A DNA stretch of 64,000 nt from Wyeomyia smithii. Its lineage: Eukaryota > Arthropoda > Insecta > Diptera > Culicidae. The notes below the pieces were generated by a model. That model saw only the letters and a program-made list of their open reading frames with translations, did no database searches and was not told the origin of the DNA. Made by a program: the position numbers and the translations under genes. This document shows positions 34,577-45,700 of this stretch, one piece after another; positions within the stretch are counted from its first letter, which is position 1, and every line of letters starts with the position of its first letter. The stretch is from contig NC_073696.1 of NCBI RefSeq assembly GCF_029784165.1, positions 262,800,494-262,864,493 of the forward strand. Direction: 5' to 3'.

Positions 34577-35076
34577 NNNNNNNNNNNNNNNNNNNNNNNN
34601 NNNNNNNNNNNNNNNNNNNNNNNNNNNNNNNNNNNNNNNNNNNNNNNNNNNNNNNNNNNNNNNNNNNNNNNNNNNNNNNNNNNNNNNNNNNNNNNNNNNN
34701 NNNNNNNNNNNNNNNNNNNNNNNNNNNNNNNNNNNNNNNNNNNNNNNNNNNNNNNNNNNNNNNNNNNNNNNNNNNNNNNNNNNNNNNNNNNNNNNNNNNN
34801 NNNNNNNNNNNNNNNNNNNNNNNNNNNNNNNNNNNNNNNNNNNNNNNNNNNNNNNNNNNNNNNNNNNNNNNNNNNNNNNNNNNNNNNNNNNNNNNNNNNN
34901 NNNNNNNNNNNNNNNNNNNNNNNNNNNNNNNNNNNNNNNNNNNNNNNNNNNNNNNNNNNNNNNNNNNNNNNNNNNNNNNNNNNNNNNNNNNNNNNNNNNN
35001 NNNNNNNNNNNNNNNNNNNNNNNNNNNNNNNNNNNNNNNNNNNNNNNNNNNNNNNNNNNNNNNNNNNNNNNNNNNN
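34577..35076. other. Assembly gap (500 N)
   Basis: Exactly 500 undetermined bases, a conventional placeholder length. The right side emerges inside LINE copy 1, so its 5' part, if present, lies in the gap. The left flank (34483-34576) is unassigned and may belong to the RTE-like remnant. Confidence 0.98.
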
Positions 35077-36944
35077 AAAAGCACATGAATTTTACGCACG
35101 GCGATTTGGCAACTTTTCGCATTAGCTACATGGGTCTTCCCCAGGGCTCATGTTTAAGCCCCCTTCTTTACAACTTATATGTAAATGACATCGACGAATG
35201 TCTGGCAAATTCATGCACGATAAGACAACTTGCAGACGACAGTGTAATCTCTGTTACAGGAGCCAAAGCTGCCGATTTGCAAGGACCATTGCAAGATACC
35301 TTGGACAATTTGTCTGCTTGGGCTTTACAGCTAGGTATCGAATTCTCTCCGGAGAAGACTGAGATAGTAGTTTTTTCTAGGAAGCATGAACCTGCTCAGC
35401 TCCAAACACAATTAATGGGTAAAACGATTTCTTAGGTTTTGGTACACAAATATCTTGGTATCTGATTCGACTCTAAAGGCACCTGGGGTTGTCACGTGAG
35501 GTATCTGATGAAAAAATGTCAACAAAGAGAGAATTTTCTTCGTACAATAACCGGACAATGGTGGGGAGCCCATCCAGGAGACCTTATAAGGCTTTACCAA
35601 ACAACGATATTGTCTGTTATTGAATACGGGTGTTTCTGCTTCCGCTCCACAGCAAACACACATCTGATCAAACTGGAGCGAATACAATATCGTTGTTTGC
35701 GTATCGCCTTAGGTTGCATGCAGTCGACCCATACGATGAGTTTGGAGGTCTTAGCTGGAGTACTACCATTGAAAAACCGCTTCTGGAGCCTGTCTTCTCG
35801 TTTTCTTATCAAATGTGAGGTCTTGAACCGTCCCGTGATTGAAAATTTTGAAAGGTTAATCGAACTTAATTCTCAAACCCGTTTTATGAGATTGTATTTC
35901 CATCACATGTCCCAAAATATTAACCCTTCTTGGAATATTCCAAATCGTGTCGACTTATCAAATACTTCTGATTCTACTGTGTTTTTCGATACATCCATGA
36001 TAGAAGAAACTCGTGGTATCCCGGATCATTTACGCGTGCAGCAGATCCCCAAAAAATTTTCCAATAAATATCGAAACATCAACTGCGACAATATGTTCTA
36101 CACTGACGGATCACTTCTTGATGGGTCCACTGGCTTCGGTATTTTCAATAACAATTTAACCGTCTCCCATAAGCTCGATAATCCTGCTTCTGTTTACGTC
36201 GCAGAATTGGCTGCAATTCAGTATACCCTAGGGATTATCGAAAAAATGCCCACGGACCATTATTTCATCTTTACGGACAGTCTCAGTTCCATTGAGGCTC
36301 TCCGATCGATGAAAGATGTTAAGCACTCTCCGTATTTCCTGGGGAAAATACGGGAACATCTGAGTGCTTTATCCGAAAAATCGTTTCAGATTACCTTAGC
36401 GTGGGTCCCTTCTCACTGCTCGATACCGGGCAATGAGAAAGCGGACTCTTTGGCTAAGGTGGGCGCAACAAACGGTGATATTTATGAAAGACCAATTGCT
36501 TTTAATGAATTTTTCGCACTTGTACGTCAGAATACGATCATCAGTTGGCAAAATGCTTGGACCAGAGGGGAATTGGGAAGGTGGTTACATTCCATAATCC
36601 CCAAAGTATCGACGAACCCGTGGTTCAAGGGGTTGGATGTAGGTCGGGATTTCATTTGCGTGATGTCCCGGCTTATGTCCAATCACTATAGATTTGACGC
36701 GCATCTCCGTCGTGTTGGGCTCGGGGAAAGTGGTATCTGTGCCTGTGGTGAAGGTTATAACGACATAGAGCATGTGGTTTGGTCATGCCCTGTACACCGT
36801 GACGCCAGGTCTAAATTAATAGCTTCCCTGCAGGCCGAAAGTAGGCAGCCGGCTGTTCCTGTTCGTGATGTCTTGGCGAGCCGTGACCTATCCTACATGT
36901 CCCTTATATACGTTTTCCTGAAATCCATCCACGCCCTAGTTTAA
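35077..36944 (+). pseudogene. LINE ORF2 3' half with two nonsense codons
   Basis: The frame enters from the gap at the KHMNFTHGD segment of the reverse transcriptase. It shows GLPQGSCLSPLL and the QLADD active-site block, then two stops: TAG at 35433-35435 (the other copy has CAG) and TGA at 35463-35465 (the other copy has TGG). After these the frame stays open from 35466 to 36944 and contains the RNase H signature blocks FYTDGS, AELAAIQYTLG, FTDS and HCSIPGNEKAD, and the C-terminal CACGEGY...H...C motif. Only a few residue changes separate it from the intact copy, so inactivation was recent. The C-terminal piece alone would lack a complete reverse transcriptase. Confidence 0.92.
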
Positions 36945-37343
36945 TCCTATTCCCTTCCGCCTACATCCAACCAAACGACAAGAACACGTTAAGACCCCGG
37001 ATCCGGAAACAGCAACTAGACCCGCACGATACTCTCAGGTCCCGAGGGAGACAACCCAATATGCCAGTCCGTAATATCTTGGCCCAGCAGCGGAACATAT
37101 TCAATATGCTGCTTACCTATTGCAATGAAAACCATCATACAGCAAACCTGTGCTTTTAATGCAAAACATTCTAGCTTTAAGTTAGATTTAGTTTCAGCTC
37201 GTAGTCGGCAGCGAGGATAAAAAATTTGCTTTTAGTTATTGTGATACTTTAGAAAGTAAGCTACCAGATATAATTGGCGCCGTTAAACATTAAATTGTAT
37301 TTGTGCCGTGTCAAATAAATTATAGATGAAGAAAAAAAAAATC
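35077..37343 (+). mobile_element. I/Loa-type LINE, copy 1 (5' part in gap)
   Basis: Near-identical in the coding part to the reverse complement of 42343-44590. It includes the 3' half of ORF2, a 3' UTR of about 390 bp, the shared end GTGCCGTGTCAAATAAAT, and a poly(A)-like GAAGAAAAAAAAA tail ending about 37343. Its 5' border is not visible, so no target duplication can be checked. Confidence 0.93.
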
Positions 37344-38336
37344 TATATGTGATTCTCTGTGCAACTTCACTAGCTCAGATCCATCACAGAGGAGCAACTA
37401 CGAAATGTGCAATCTTTCAAGCTCAAGCTCAATTCAAGGGTGGAATGAGATCATCATAATAAATCAATTCAAAGGTCATAACTAGGTCAATCCGAACCAT
37501 GAAATGTCGATAACGTCCTCATGTCCTAGAAATAAAGCGTAAAAATTTGAATAGATTTAGATTGTTTATCATCGAATATTCCCAGCTGAGATAGTTGTAA
37601 AAATGTATTTCCACTGATCATCCGTCTGTTTGGAAGACAAATAAGTTTTTTTCCTTAGTTGTGCACCGGTACGGAAAACAAATGGGCATGCGGTTTCACG
37701 GAAACAACGTTTGCTATTGCCAACTGCACTTTTTCTTCGAACTAGAGACATTATATGCCTTCTGTATAAAATTCATTGCTCTTAATTTTGACGTTGGACT
37801 AACGTCTATATCGAAGTTAGGCACCTGAATTTGAAAATCTAGTAATTCAACCGGGGAAAACCAGGGAAAAGTGGTCAGGTTTTGAGCGCTTATATATCTG
37901 TCATTTCCTTTCAGAATTTCGAGGTTTTGGCATCAACCGATCAGAAATTCTTTTACGGTTGAATTTATGTAACAAAAATAACCTATTGTTCGAGATACAC
38001 TATTGAAAAATTGATAAATCACATCGATTGTCTAAATCATACCGAGCAACCAATCACCACCTCTCTTCACAAGCACAGTCGACACTAACGGATACAACCG
38101 ATCTGACTTTGTAAACAGTCTCACAGCTTTCAACCAATAACGAGCTCGCTTTCGGTAGCTGCAACAGGTGTTTAAACACCGTTTTAAAATGCTTCTTTTA
38201 TCATTACCACTGAACAGATTCTGAACAGGAATGGCTTGATTGATAGGGGAAATATTGCGCAAGATTGTCATATACTAATTTAAATATGTTTTCGATACTA
38301 AACTAGCTAAAAGTTGTGTTAAAAGTCGTGCACATT
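37344..38336. other. Unassigned intergenic stretch
   Basis: AT-rich sequence downstream of LINE copy 1. A short block AACCAATAACGAGCTCGCTTTC at 38131-38152 recurs as AACCAATCACAAGCTCGCTTCC at 38338-38359, the upstream part of the candidate promoter. No gene or transposon ends recognised. Confidence 0.5.
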
Positions 38337-38337
38337 C

Positions 38338-38430
38338 AACCAATCACAAGCTCGCTTCCCCTTTGCTCGCGAATTGATTTTTGCTTTGGGCTATATAATA
38401 ACCTGTGTCGTCTCATAGTAGTCATCAGTC
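38338..38430 (+). promoter_or_regulatory. Candidate core promoter: CCAAT, TATA and initiator
   Basis: CCAATCACAAGCTCGC at 38340 is followed by TATATAATA at 38392-38400 and an initiator-like CATCAGTC at 38423-38430, with A+1 proposed at 38427. The TATA-to-start distance (about 33-35 bp) is slightly long for an insect promoter. Downstream are CAG/GGC-rich sequence (38470-38570) and then the tandem repeat; no long open frame follows. It could belong to a non-coding transcript, an eroded gene or an LTR-like element. Confidence 0.4.
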
Positions 38431-38579
38431 AAAAAGTGGAAGGCCACTAGAACGGTCTTGAATAATCAGCAGCGGTGGCTGATTCCAGTGGCGAAACTGA
38501 GCTGCAGCAGAACCAGAGCGGTGGTATCAGGCAGCAGCGGCGGAGGTAGTGGGCAGCTGCATTTCTTCATTCTGTTCGA

Positions 38580-38940
38580 TAGCTAGAGCTGTTGCGTGTG
38601 TATGGCTAGCTATAGCGTGTGTAAGATATAGCATGTGTAGCATATTATGGCTATAGCGTGTATATCTTCAGCGTGTGTACGGATAGTTATAGCGTGTGTG
38701 TGGATAGCTGCTGCGTGTGTAATGATTACTTATGGCGTATGTATGGATAGTAATAGCACATGGTTGGATAGCTTATGCGTGTTTATAGATAGTTGTATCG
38801 GATGTATGGATAGGAATAGCGTGTGTATGGATAACTTTAGCATGTTTGTATAAAAAACTATAGCTACAGCGTGTGTATGAATAGTTTGAACGTGTGTATA
38901 GATAGTTATAGCATGTGTGTGGATAACTATAGCGGGTGTT
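38580..38940. repeat. Minisatellite of about 20-24-bp GTGTGTATGGATAG units
   Basis: Variants of AGCGTGTGTATGGATAGCTA recur about 15 times, with point changes in each unit. Open frames across it (for example 38647-38853, rich in C, I and A) are products of the repeat. Confidence 0.85.
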
Positions 38941-39689
38941 TATCGAAGATTATTATTGTCATTTAAAATATTAAAACGTCTTAACGAACACAGTTGTGAA
39001 TTTGATTTTACAGCAGCGATTTTAACTTCTTCAGCCAGTCTTTAGTCATCGAGAAAAAATTACTGCCTATGAATGATCAACACTTATTTACTAAAAATTT
39101 CATTTAGATCAAAACAGGTTCTTTTGAGTGTCATAAATTATTGGTAAAAAGAGTTGCAAGTTTTCTCAAAAAGCATTCATTAAATTTTCATTTTTGTTTC
39201 TCGGTCCGCGATTTTGATTTTGTTTCTCGCACACAGAGAAAGAAACAAACTTGTCGCTATCGTGAAAAATAACAAAACAATTAGAAATGCTCTAAATCAC
39301 AATTGAAGAAGTTAAGATATTTTCCTGTCACTCGCCAAAACCTTGATAACAACTACCGAAAAACGTGTAATTGAGCTCTTGCTGTATTAAGTTATTGAAA
39401 TAAACGTATTTTTTGTTTAAATACATGAAGTTATATGCTGGGCTGGAGCTAACCGAGCATGAGTTTTATCAATTTAATGTCAAACAATTTTTAAATTTAA
39501 AATTTTCGTTTGAATCGTTCTGGGCTCCAATTTCAGATAGTTTCGTTAAGTTTGCTTTTTGCTTAGATAGGAAAATTTTACCAATTCGCTCAATTAAATG
39601 ATTGTCTTGCTGGTGCAGCTACGAACAAAGGTTTGATTCGAATATGTATGAAATGACAGCGATTAAATAAAAGATATCCATTCTTTTAG
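38941..39689. other. Unassigned intergenic stretch
   Basis: No gene, inverted repeat or tandem array recognised. AT-rich, with a few short frames under 65 codons. Confidence 0.5.
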
Positions 39690-40189
39690 TAGGGTAGGAA
39701 ACATATTCTAAGCAGCTTTAGGAACCGCCTGTGTATTCAGACGAAATACTCGAAATGTGCTGGGTGAAACTCAAACAGTAGTATATCAATCTGCTCTCTA
39801 TCGTTTCCTCTGTCAGAGCTTGTTTTCGGATTGTAAAACTAAGTTAGCAAACTTTGACAATCATCAATCAAAGTTACCAATCGAGGGACACTATTCCAAT
39901 CACCCCGAAGCTATTTTAAGCAGTTTCCATCTGTTTTGCAGGCGTTTTTTTTTCAGCACCTGAAGTGGCTCCTGAATGGCTGCAATATAGGTCGATTTGT
40001 TTCAATTGCAATTGTTCACAGATTTCTTTGTGATTAACGGTATTTCTTATATTCGTAAGACAGCTAGACAATCAAAGTTTTCGTTTCCATCATTGAAATT
40101 GTCGATAGTGGTCGAAATGCAGGAGTTTGAGGCCTGTTTTCTTCGACTGATTAAAATAGGTGCTACTGCTTAAGCCGTTCCCTACCCTA
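39690..40189. repeat. MITE-like element, 500 bp, TAGGGTAGG ends
   Basis: Left end TAGGGTAGGAAACATATTCT and right end, reverse-complemented, TAGGGTAGGGAACGGCTTAA; both continue to an AAGCAG block. TA-rich flanks. The interior has no supported coding frame. Confidence 0.6.
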
Positions 40190-40910
40190 TATATTATTAT
40201 TTATAACGTTTTAACGTCTCAGCATTCAGAAATGCACTAGATAAAATTGCAGCAAATACTAGAGTTGCAATTCTCTCTATTATTTGTTTTAATGGAAAAT
40301 AAGAATACCGTAGTCCAACGTCATGCGGTCGTGTCTTGAATACCACCAATACCATTTTTTTTTTTTAAAGAACTTTCAATGAGAACTTTTACAAACGTTT
40401 TTGCATAAGAACTGCTTTCCCGTGCTTGCTTGCTGTCAACAATTTGTTACCCCGAAAGGACATTGCCGTTTCACGATCTTTCTTCCCTGCGGCGGGCGAT
40501 GTCGTTCTACGTTTCGAAGAAGGTTTTTTTTCTGCATGGTGTCATTGATTGAATGAAAAAAAAAAACGATGCAAAAGTGAGTTTAATCGGAACCGAAGCG
40601 TCTCCATCGGGAGGAGCTATTTTAATGTTGGCATACACTGAAAATTGCGTGAGAGTCAACGCTTGACGTTTTTGACGTGGGACTACGTCTTTGTTTACTA
40701 TACTGGGATGCATTCTGTAAAATTGGAAATGAAACTGCCAAATGTTGCGTCAGATTTCATACGTTAATAACAGCATAACCACATGATGGATAACAATAAC
40801 CAATATGTTGTTGGATAGACAAAATGTATAACAATTTAGTAATATACTAGTTATCACTCTTATTTCATTGCTAGGCGGTAAAATTGATGAAAAGTTTCAA
40901 TGACAAATTT

Positions 40911-41475
40911 ACGCGAACAATGAACCAATTACATGCGAGCATTCCTAGCACAGACGACGTGAATTGACCCCATCCGTTCCCTGTGATATTATCTCTATCA
41001 ATATCAAAATGAAAATTGACAGAGTCTCCCCGTCCCAATATGTCAATTTATTTTTGCTTCCATGAGCTTAGACTAATATGATGTCTCGAAGGTAAAAGTT
41101 TTCCGAAAAGTTTGAAACAACCCCCATTCTCGAACAACTCCTAAACCTGTTGTCAGAACGTAACAAAAATTGATGTCTTGAAAGAAAATATGCAGCTAAA
41201 CACAACAGTACGAGTGGAGTAAAGAGCCGCAGGTCTCTCGTCGTATATGATTGCAGCGGTACTCTTCTATTCGTACATTTCAGGGCTACACTTCTATTCG
41301 CACTGCAGTGGGACTATTCGTACTGCAGCGGTACTCTTCGTATTGCAGAGGTACACTTTTGTTCGTACATTTCTGTTCGTGTGCAATCGAGGAGACACTG
41401 CAAAGCTGCTGCTCATGGTGATTGAAAGTTTATCTCATAAATATGATTACCATGAATTACTCAACAAGAATTGTT
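40911..41475 (+). repeat. Dispersed repeat, inverse copy of 24240-24700
   Basis: Shares in order ACGCGAACAATGAACCAATT, the CAGACGACGTGAATTGACC block, GATGTCTCGAAGG, and CATGGTGATTGAAAGTTTAT. Between them is a local repeat of GTACTCTTC/TTCGTAC units (41255-41370). No intact gene. From 40190 to 40910 and from 41476 to 42000 I see nothing assignable. Confidence 0.6.
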
Positions 41476-42003
41476 AATTTTTGCAACGGATATTTATTTA
41501 ATTTTATCTTCGATATTCACTAAATACTCGTGTACGGATGGTATCGAAAGAGTAAATTCCCCAATATACACATTCATAAAAGAGTAATAGCCTGCGAATG
41601 CTTGTGAATTTTTGGTTTATTTACTAAGATTCATTCAGAATCTATTTTTACATTTCAAAATTGTTTGATGATATACTTTTATTCTAAGCTTTACCATAAT
41701 AAACGTATATTAGCTGTCTTCGTATACAGCAAATGCAGTTGTAGGTAAATGAAAAAGAATGTCAAGAATGGAATTGTTGATTGCTACGATTTTTTACTGG
41801 AACTTGTTAATGTTTTCATTTAGCATATCTTCTTATGTTTGCCAATTAATGAACCTTTGTAAGGGCTTCCATATTATTTTGAAAGTAAGATCCATATTAT
41901 AGATCTGATTTAATCAGAGTTAAATAAGACAAAATCATTCATTATGATAACGTTAGTATTATTGGATTTAGTTTTTGAGGATATAGAGTTAATTCTGACT
42001 TCT

Positions 42004-42057
42004 GAAGCACCAAGAATTTCCCGTAATGCGTCAATTACGAGAAATTCTTGGTGCTTC
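42004..42057. repeat. Short near-perfect hairpin (24-bp arms, 6-base loop)
   Basis: GAAGCACCAAGAATTT at 42004 continues through CCCGTAAT; the right arm ATTACGAGAAATTC...GGTGCTTC is its complement with one mismatch. The loop is GCGTCA. The length (54 bp) is small for a MITE. Confidence 0.8.
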
Positions 42058-42359
42058 TTCAACAATCACGATATGCCTGTGTCTTGTCAAATACATGTTG
42101 TTTGCACAAAAAATACTACAGGCATAATATCGCCAAATATAAACGATATTCTTTCGAGAGTGTTGTTGAATATATTTCAAAAATTGATTTCCCTGGGAGG
42201 CTGAAAGTGAAAATACGTACAGTCGCTAAGCAAACACATCGATTCTGTCTGCAGATTCTATATATTTTGTAACAAAAAATCCCCTAATTACAGTGTTCAG
42301 TCCCACGTCACCATTTCCTACAACCCTAGGGCTGTATACCTTTTTTTTTTTTTTTTCTT

Positions 42360-42720
42360 CACATAACATTTATTTGACACGGCACAAATACAATTTAATG
42401 TTTAACGGCGCCAATTATATCTGATGACTTAAAAACTTAAGCAAATTTTTTATCCTCGCTGCCGACTACGAGCTGAAATTAAGTCTAACTTAAAACTAGC
42501 ATGGGATTTCCAATCAGTGTTTTGTTGTTCAATGGTCGTCTGATAATCGTCGAATGGTATGTATGGATTCGTTCTGCTGAGCCACGATGTCGTGAGTTGG
42601 GACAGAGGCTCGTAGTCCTTGGGTCCTGGTTCTATTGTGCGGGGTCTGGTTGCTGGTTTTGTGCTTAAGGTTCAAACGTGTTCTTGTCGTTTTGTTGGGT
42701 GTAGACGGAGGGGAACGGGA
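42360..42720 (-). other. LINE copy 2 3' UTR
   Basis: The first 60 bases after the stop and the last 150 or so before the tail match copy 1 well (for example CAGCTCGTAGTCGGCAGCGA and ATTGGCGCCGTTAAACATTA). The middle is hard to align. The conserved end is probably the part recognised by the element's own reverse transcriptase. Confidence 0.8.
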
Positions 42721-45700
42721 CTAGACTGGGGCGTGGATGGATTTCAGGAAAACGTATATAAGGGACATGTAGGATAGGTCACGGCTCGCCAAGACATCAC
42801 GAACAGGAACAGCCGGCTGTCTACCCTCGGCCTGCAGGGAAGCTATTAATTTAGACCTGGCGTCACGGTGTACAGGGCATGACCAAACCACATGCTCTAT
42901 GTCGCGATAACCTTCACCACAGGCACAGATACCACTTTCCCCGAGCCCAACACGACGGAGATGCGCGTCAAATCTATAGTGATTGGACATAAGCCGGGAC
43001 ATCACGCAAATGAAATCCCGACCTACATCCAACCCCTTGAACCACGGGTTCGTCGATACTTTGGGGATTATGGAATGTAACCACCTTCCCAATTCCCCTC
43101 TGGTCCAAGCATTTTGCCAACTGATGATCGTATTCTGACGTACAAGTGCGAAAAATTCATTAAAGGCAATTGGTCTTTCATAAATATCACCGTTTGTTGC
43201 GCCCACCTTAGCCAAAGAGTCCGCTTTCTCATTACCCGGTATCGAGCAGTGAGAAGGGACCCACGCTAAGGTAATCTGAGTAGATTTTTCGGATAAAGCA
43301 CTCAGATGTTCCCGTATTTTCCCCAGGAAATACGGAGAGTGCTTAACATCTTTCATCGATCGGAGAGCCTCAATGGAACTGAGACTGTCCGTAAAGATGA
43401 AATAATGGTCCGTGGGCATTTTTTCGATAATCCCTAGGGTGTACTGAATTGCAGCTAATTCTGCGACGTAAACAGAAGCAGGATTATCGAGCTTATGGGA
43501 GACGGTTAAATTGTTATTGAAGATACCGAAGCCAGTGGACCCATCAAGAAGTGATCCGTCAGTGTAGAACATATTGTCGCAGTTGATGTTTCGATATTTA
43601 TTGGAAAATTTTTTGGGGATCTGCTGCACGCGTAAATGATCCGGGATTCCACGAGTTTCTTCTATCATGGATGTATCGAAAAACACAGTAGAATCAGAAG
43701 TATTTGATAAGTCGACACGATTTGGAATATTCGAAGAAGGGTTAATATTTTGGGACATGTGATTGAAATACAATGTCATAAAACGGGTTTGAGAATTAAG
43801 TTCGATTAACCTTTCAAAATTTTCAATCACGGGACGGTTCAAGACCTCACATTTGATTAGAATACGATAAGACAGGCTCCAGAAGCGGTTTTTCAATGGT
43901 AGTACTCCAGCTAAAACCTCCAAACTCATCGTATGGGTCGACTGCATGCAACCTAAGGCGATACGCAAACAACGATATTGTATTCGCTCCAGTTTGATCA
44001 AATGTGTGTTTGCTGCGGAGCGGAAGCAGAAACACCCGTATTCAATAACAGACAATATCGTTGTTTGGTAAAGCCTTATAAGGTCTCCTGGATGGGCTCC
44101 CCACCATTGTCCGGTTATTGTACGAAGAAAATTCACTCTTTGTTGACATTTTTTCATCAGATACCTCACGTGACAACCCCAGGTGCCTTTAGAGTCGAAC
44201 CAGACACCAAGATATTTGTGTACCAAAACCTGAGAAATCGTTTTACCCATTAATTGTGTTTGGAGCTGAGCAGGTTCATGCTTCCTAGAAAAAACTACTA
44301 TCTCAGTCTTCTCCGGAGAGAATTCGATACCTAGCTGTAAAGCCCAAGCAGACAAATTGTCCAAGGTATCTTGCAATGGTCCTTGCAAATCGGCAGCTTT
44401 GGCTCCTGTAACAGAGATTACACTGTCGTCTGCAAGTTGTCTTATCGTGCATGAATTTGCCAGACATTCGTCGATGTCATTTACATAAAAGTTGTAAAGA
44501 AGGGGGCTTAAACATGAGCCCTGGGGAAGACCCATGTAGCTAATGCGAAAGGTTGCCAAATCGCCATGCGTAAAATGCATGTGCTTTTCGGACAACAAAT
44601 TGTGCAAAAAATTGTTCAAAATTGGAGAAAATCCTTGTCGGTGAAGTTTACCCGAAAGAATGTCAATAGAAACGGAATCAAAAGCCCCCTTAATGTCCAA
44701 GAACGCAGACGCCATTTGTTCTTTACGAGCATACGCCAGCTGAATATCTGTTGTAAGCAACGCAAGACAATCATTCGTCCCTTTGGCACGGCGGAAGCCA
44801 AATTGAGTTTCTGATAGTAGACCATTTGATTCGACCCAGTGGTCTAAACGACGGAGTATCATTTTTTCCATCAATTTCCGGATACAGGATAGCATTGCAA
44901 TCGGCCTATAAGAGTTGTGATTAGAAGCTGGTTTCCCTGGTTTTTGGATGGCGATCACCTTCACTTGCCTCCAATCCTGCGGTACAATGTTTTGCTCCAG
45001 GAACTTATTGAACAAGTTCAACAAGCGCCTCTTGGCATTGCCGGGTAGATTCTTCAACAAGTTGAATTTGATTCTATCTAATCCAGGCGCGTTATTGTTA
45101 CAGGACAGGAGGGCAACTGAAAATTCTGCCATCGTAAAAGGTGATTCTATCGCGTCGTGGCCCGGAGACGCATCGCGAACAATATTTTGCTCAGGAACAG
45201 AGTCCGGACATACTTTCCTGGCAAAATCAAATATCCACCTACTTGAAGACTCCTCGCTTTCGTTGACCGTTACGCGATTCCGCATTCTTCGGGCTGTGTT
45301 CCAAAGAGTGCTCATCGATGTCTCCCTCGACGTCTCGTTCACGAACCGACGCCAATATCCACGTTTCTTTGCTTTAGCCAAGCTTTTAAGCTTGGTATCA
45401 AGCTCCGAATACCGTAAATAGTCGCCAGGTATACCTCCCGTCTGGTAGGCCTTAAACGCGTCGGATCTTTGCGTGTAGACATCGGAGCACTCTTGGTCCC
45501 ACCACGGAGTGGGAGGCCGTTCTTTGATCGTTACGCCGGGATATTTCTTCGTTTGGGCTTGCAACGCGGCGTCGAGAATCAAGCCCGCGAGGAGGTTGTA
45601 TTCTTCAAGTGGTGAATGATGTTGAATCGACTCGACCGCTTTTGAAATCATTTCCTCGTATAACTTCCAATCGACATTTCGTGTGAGGTCATACGGAATG

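Noticed and set aside
34242..35435. Long frame (397 codons) through the N gap and an antisense counterpart
   Set aside because: It is open only because N codons are not stops; the real frame on the right side is the LINE RT.
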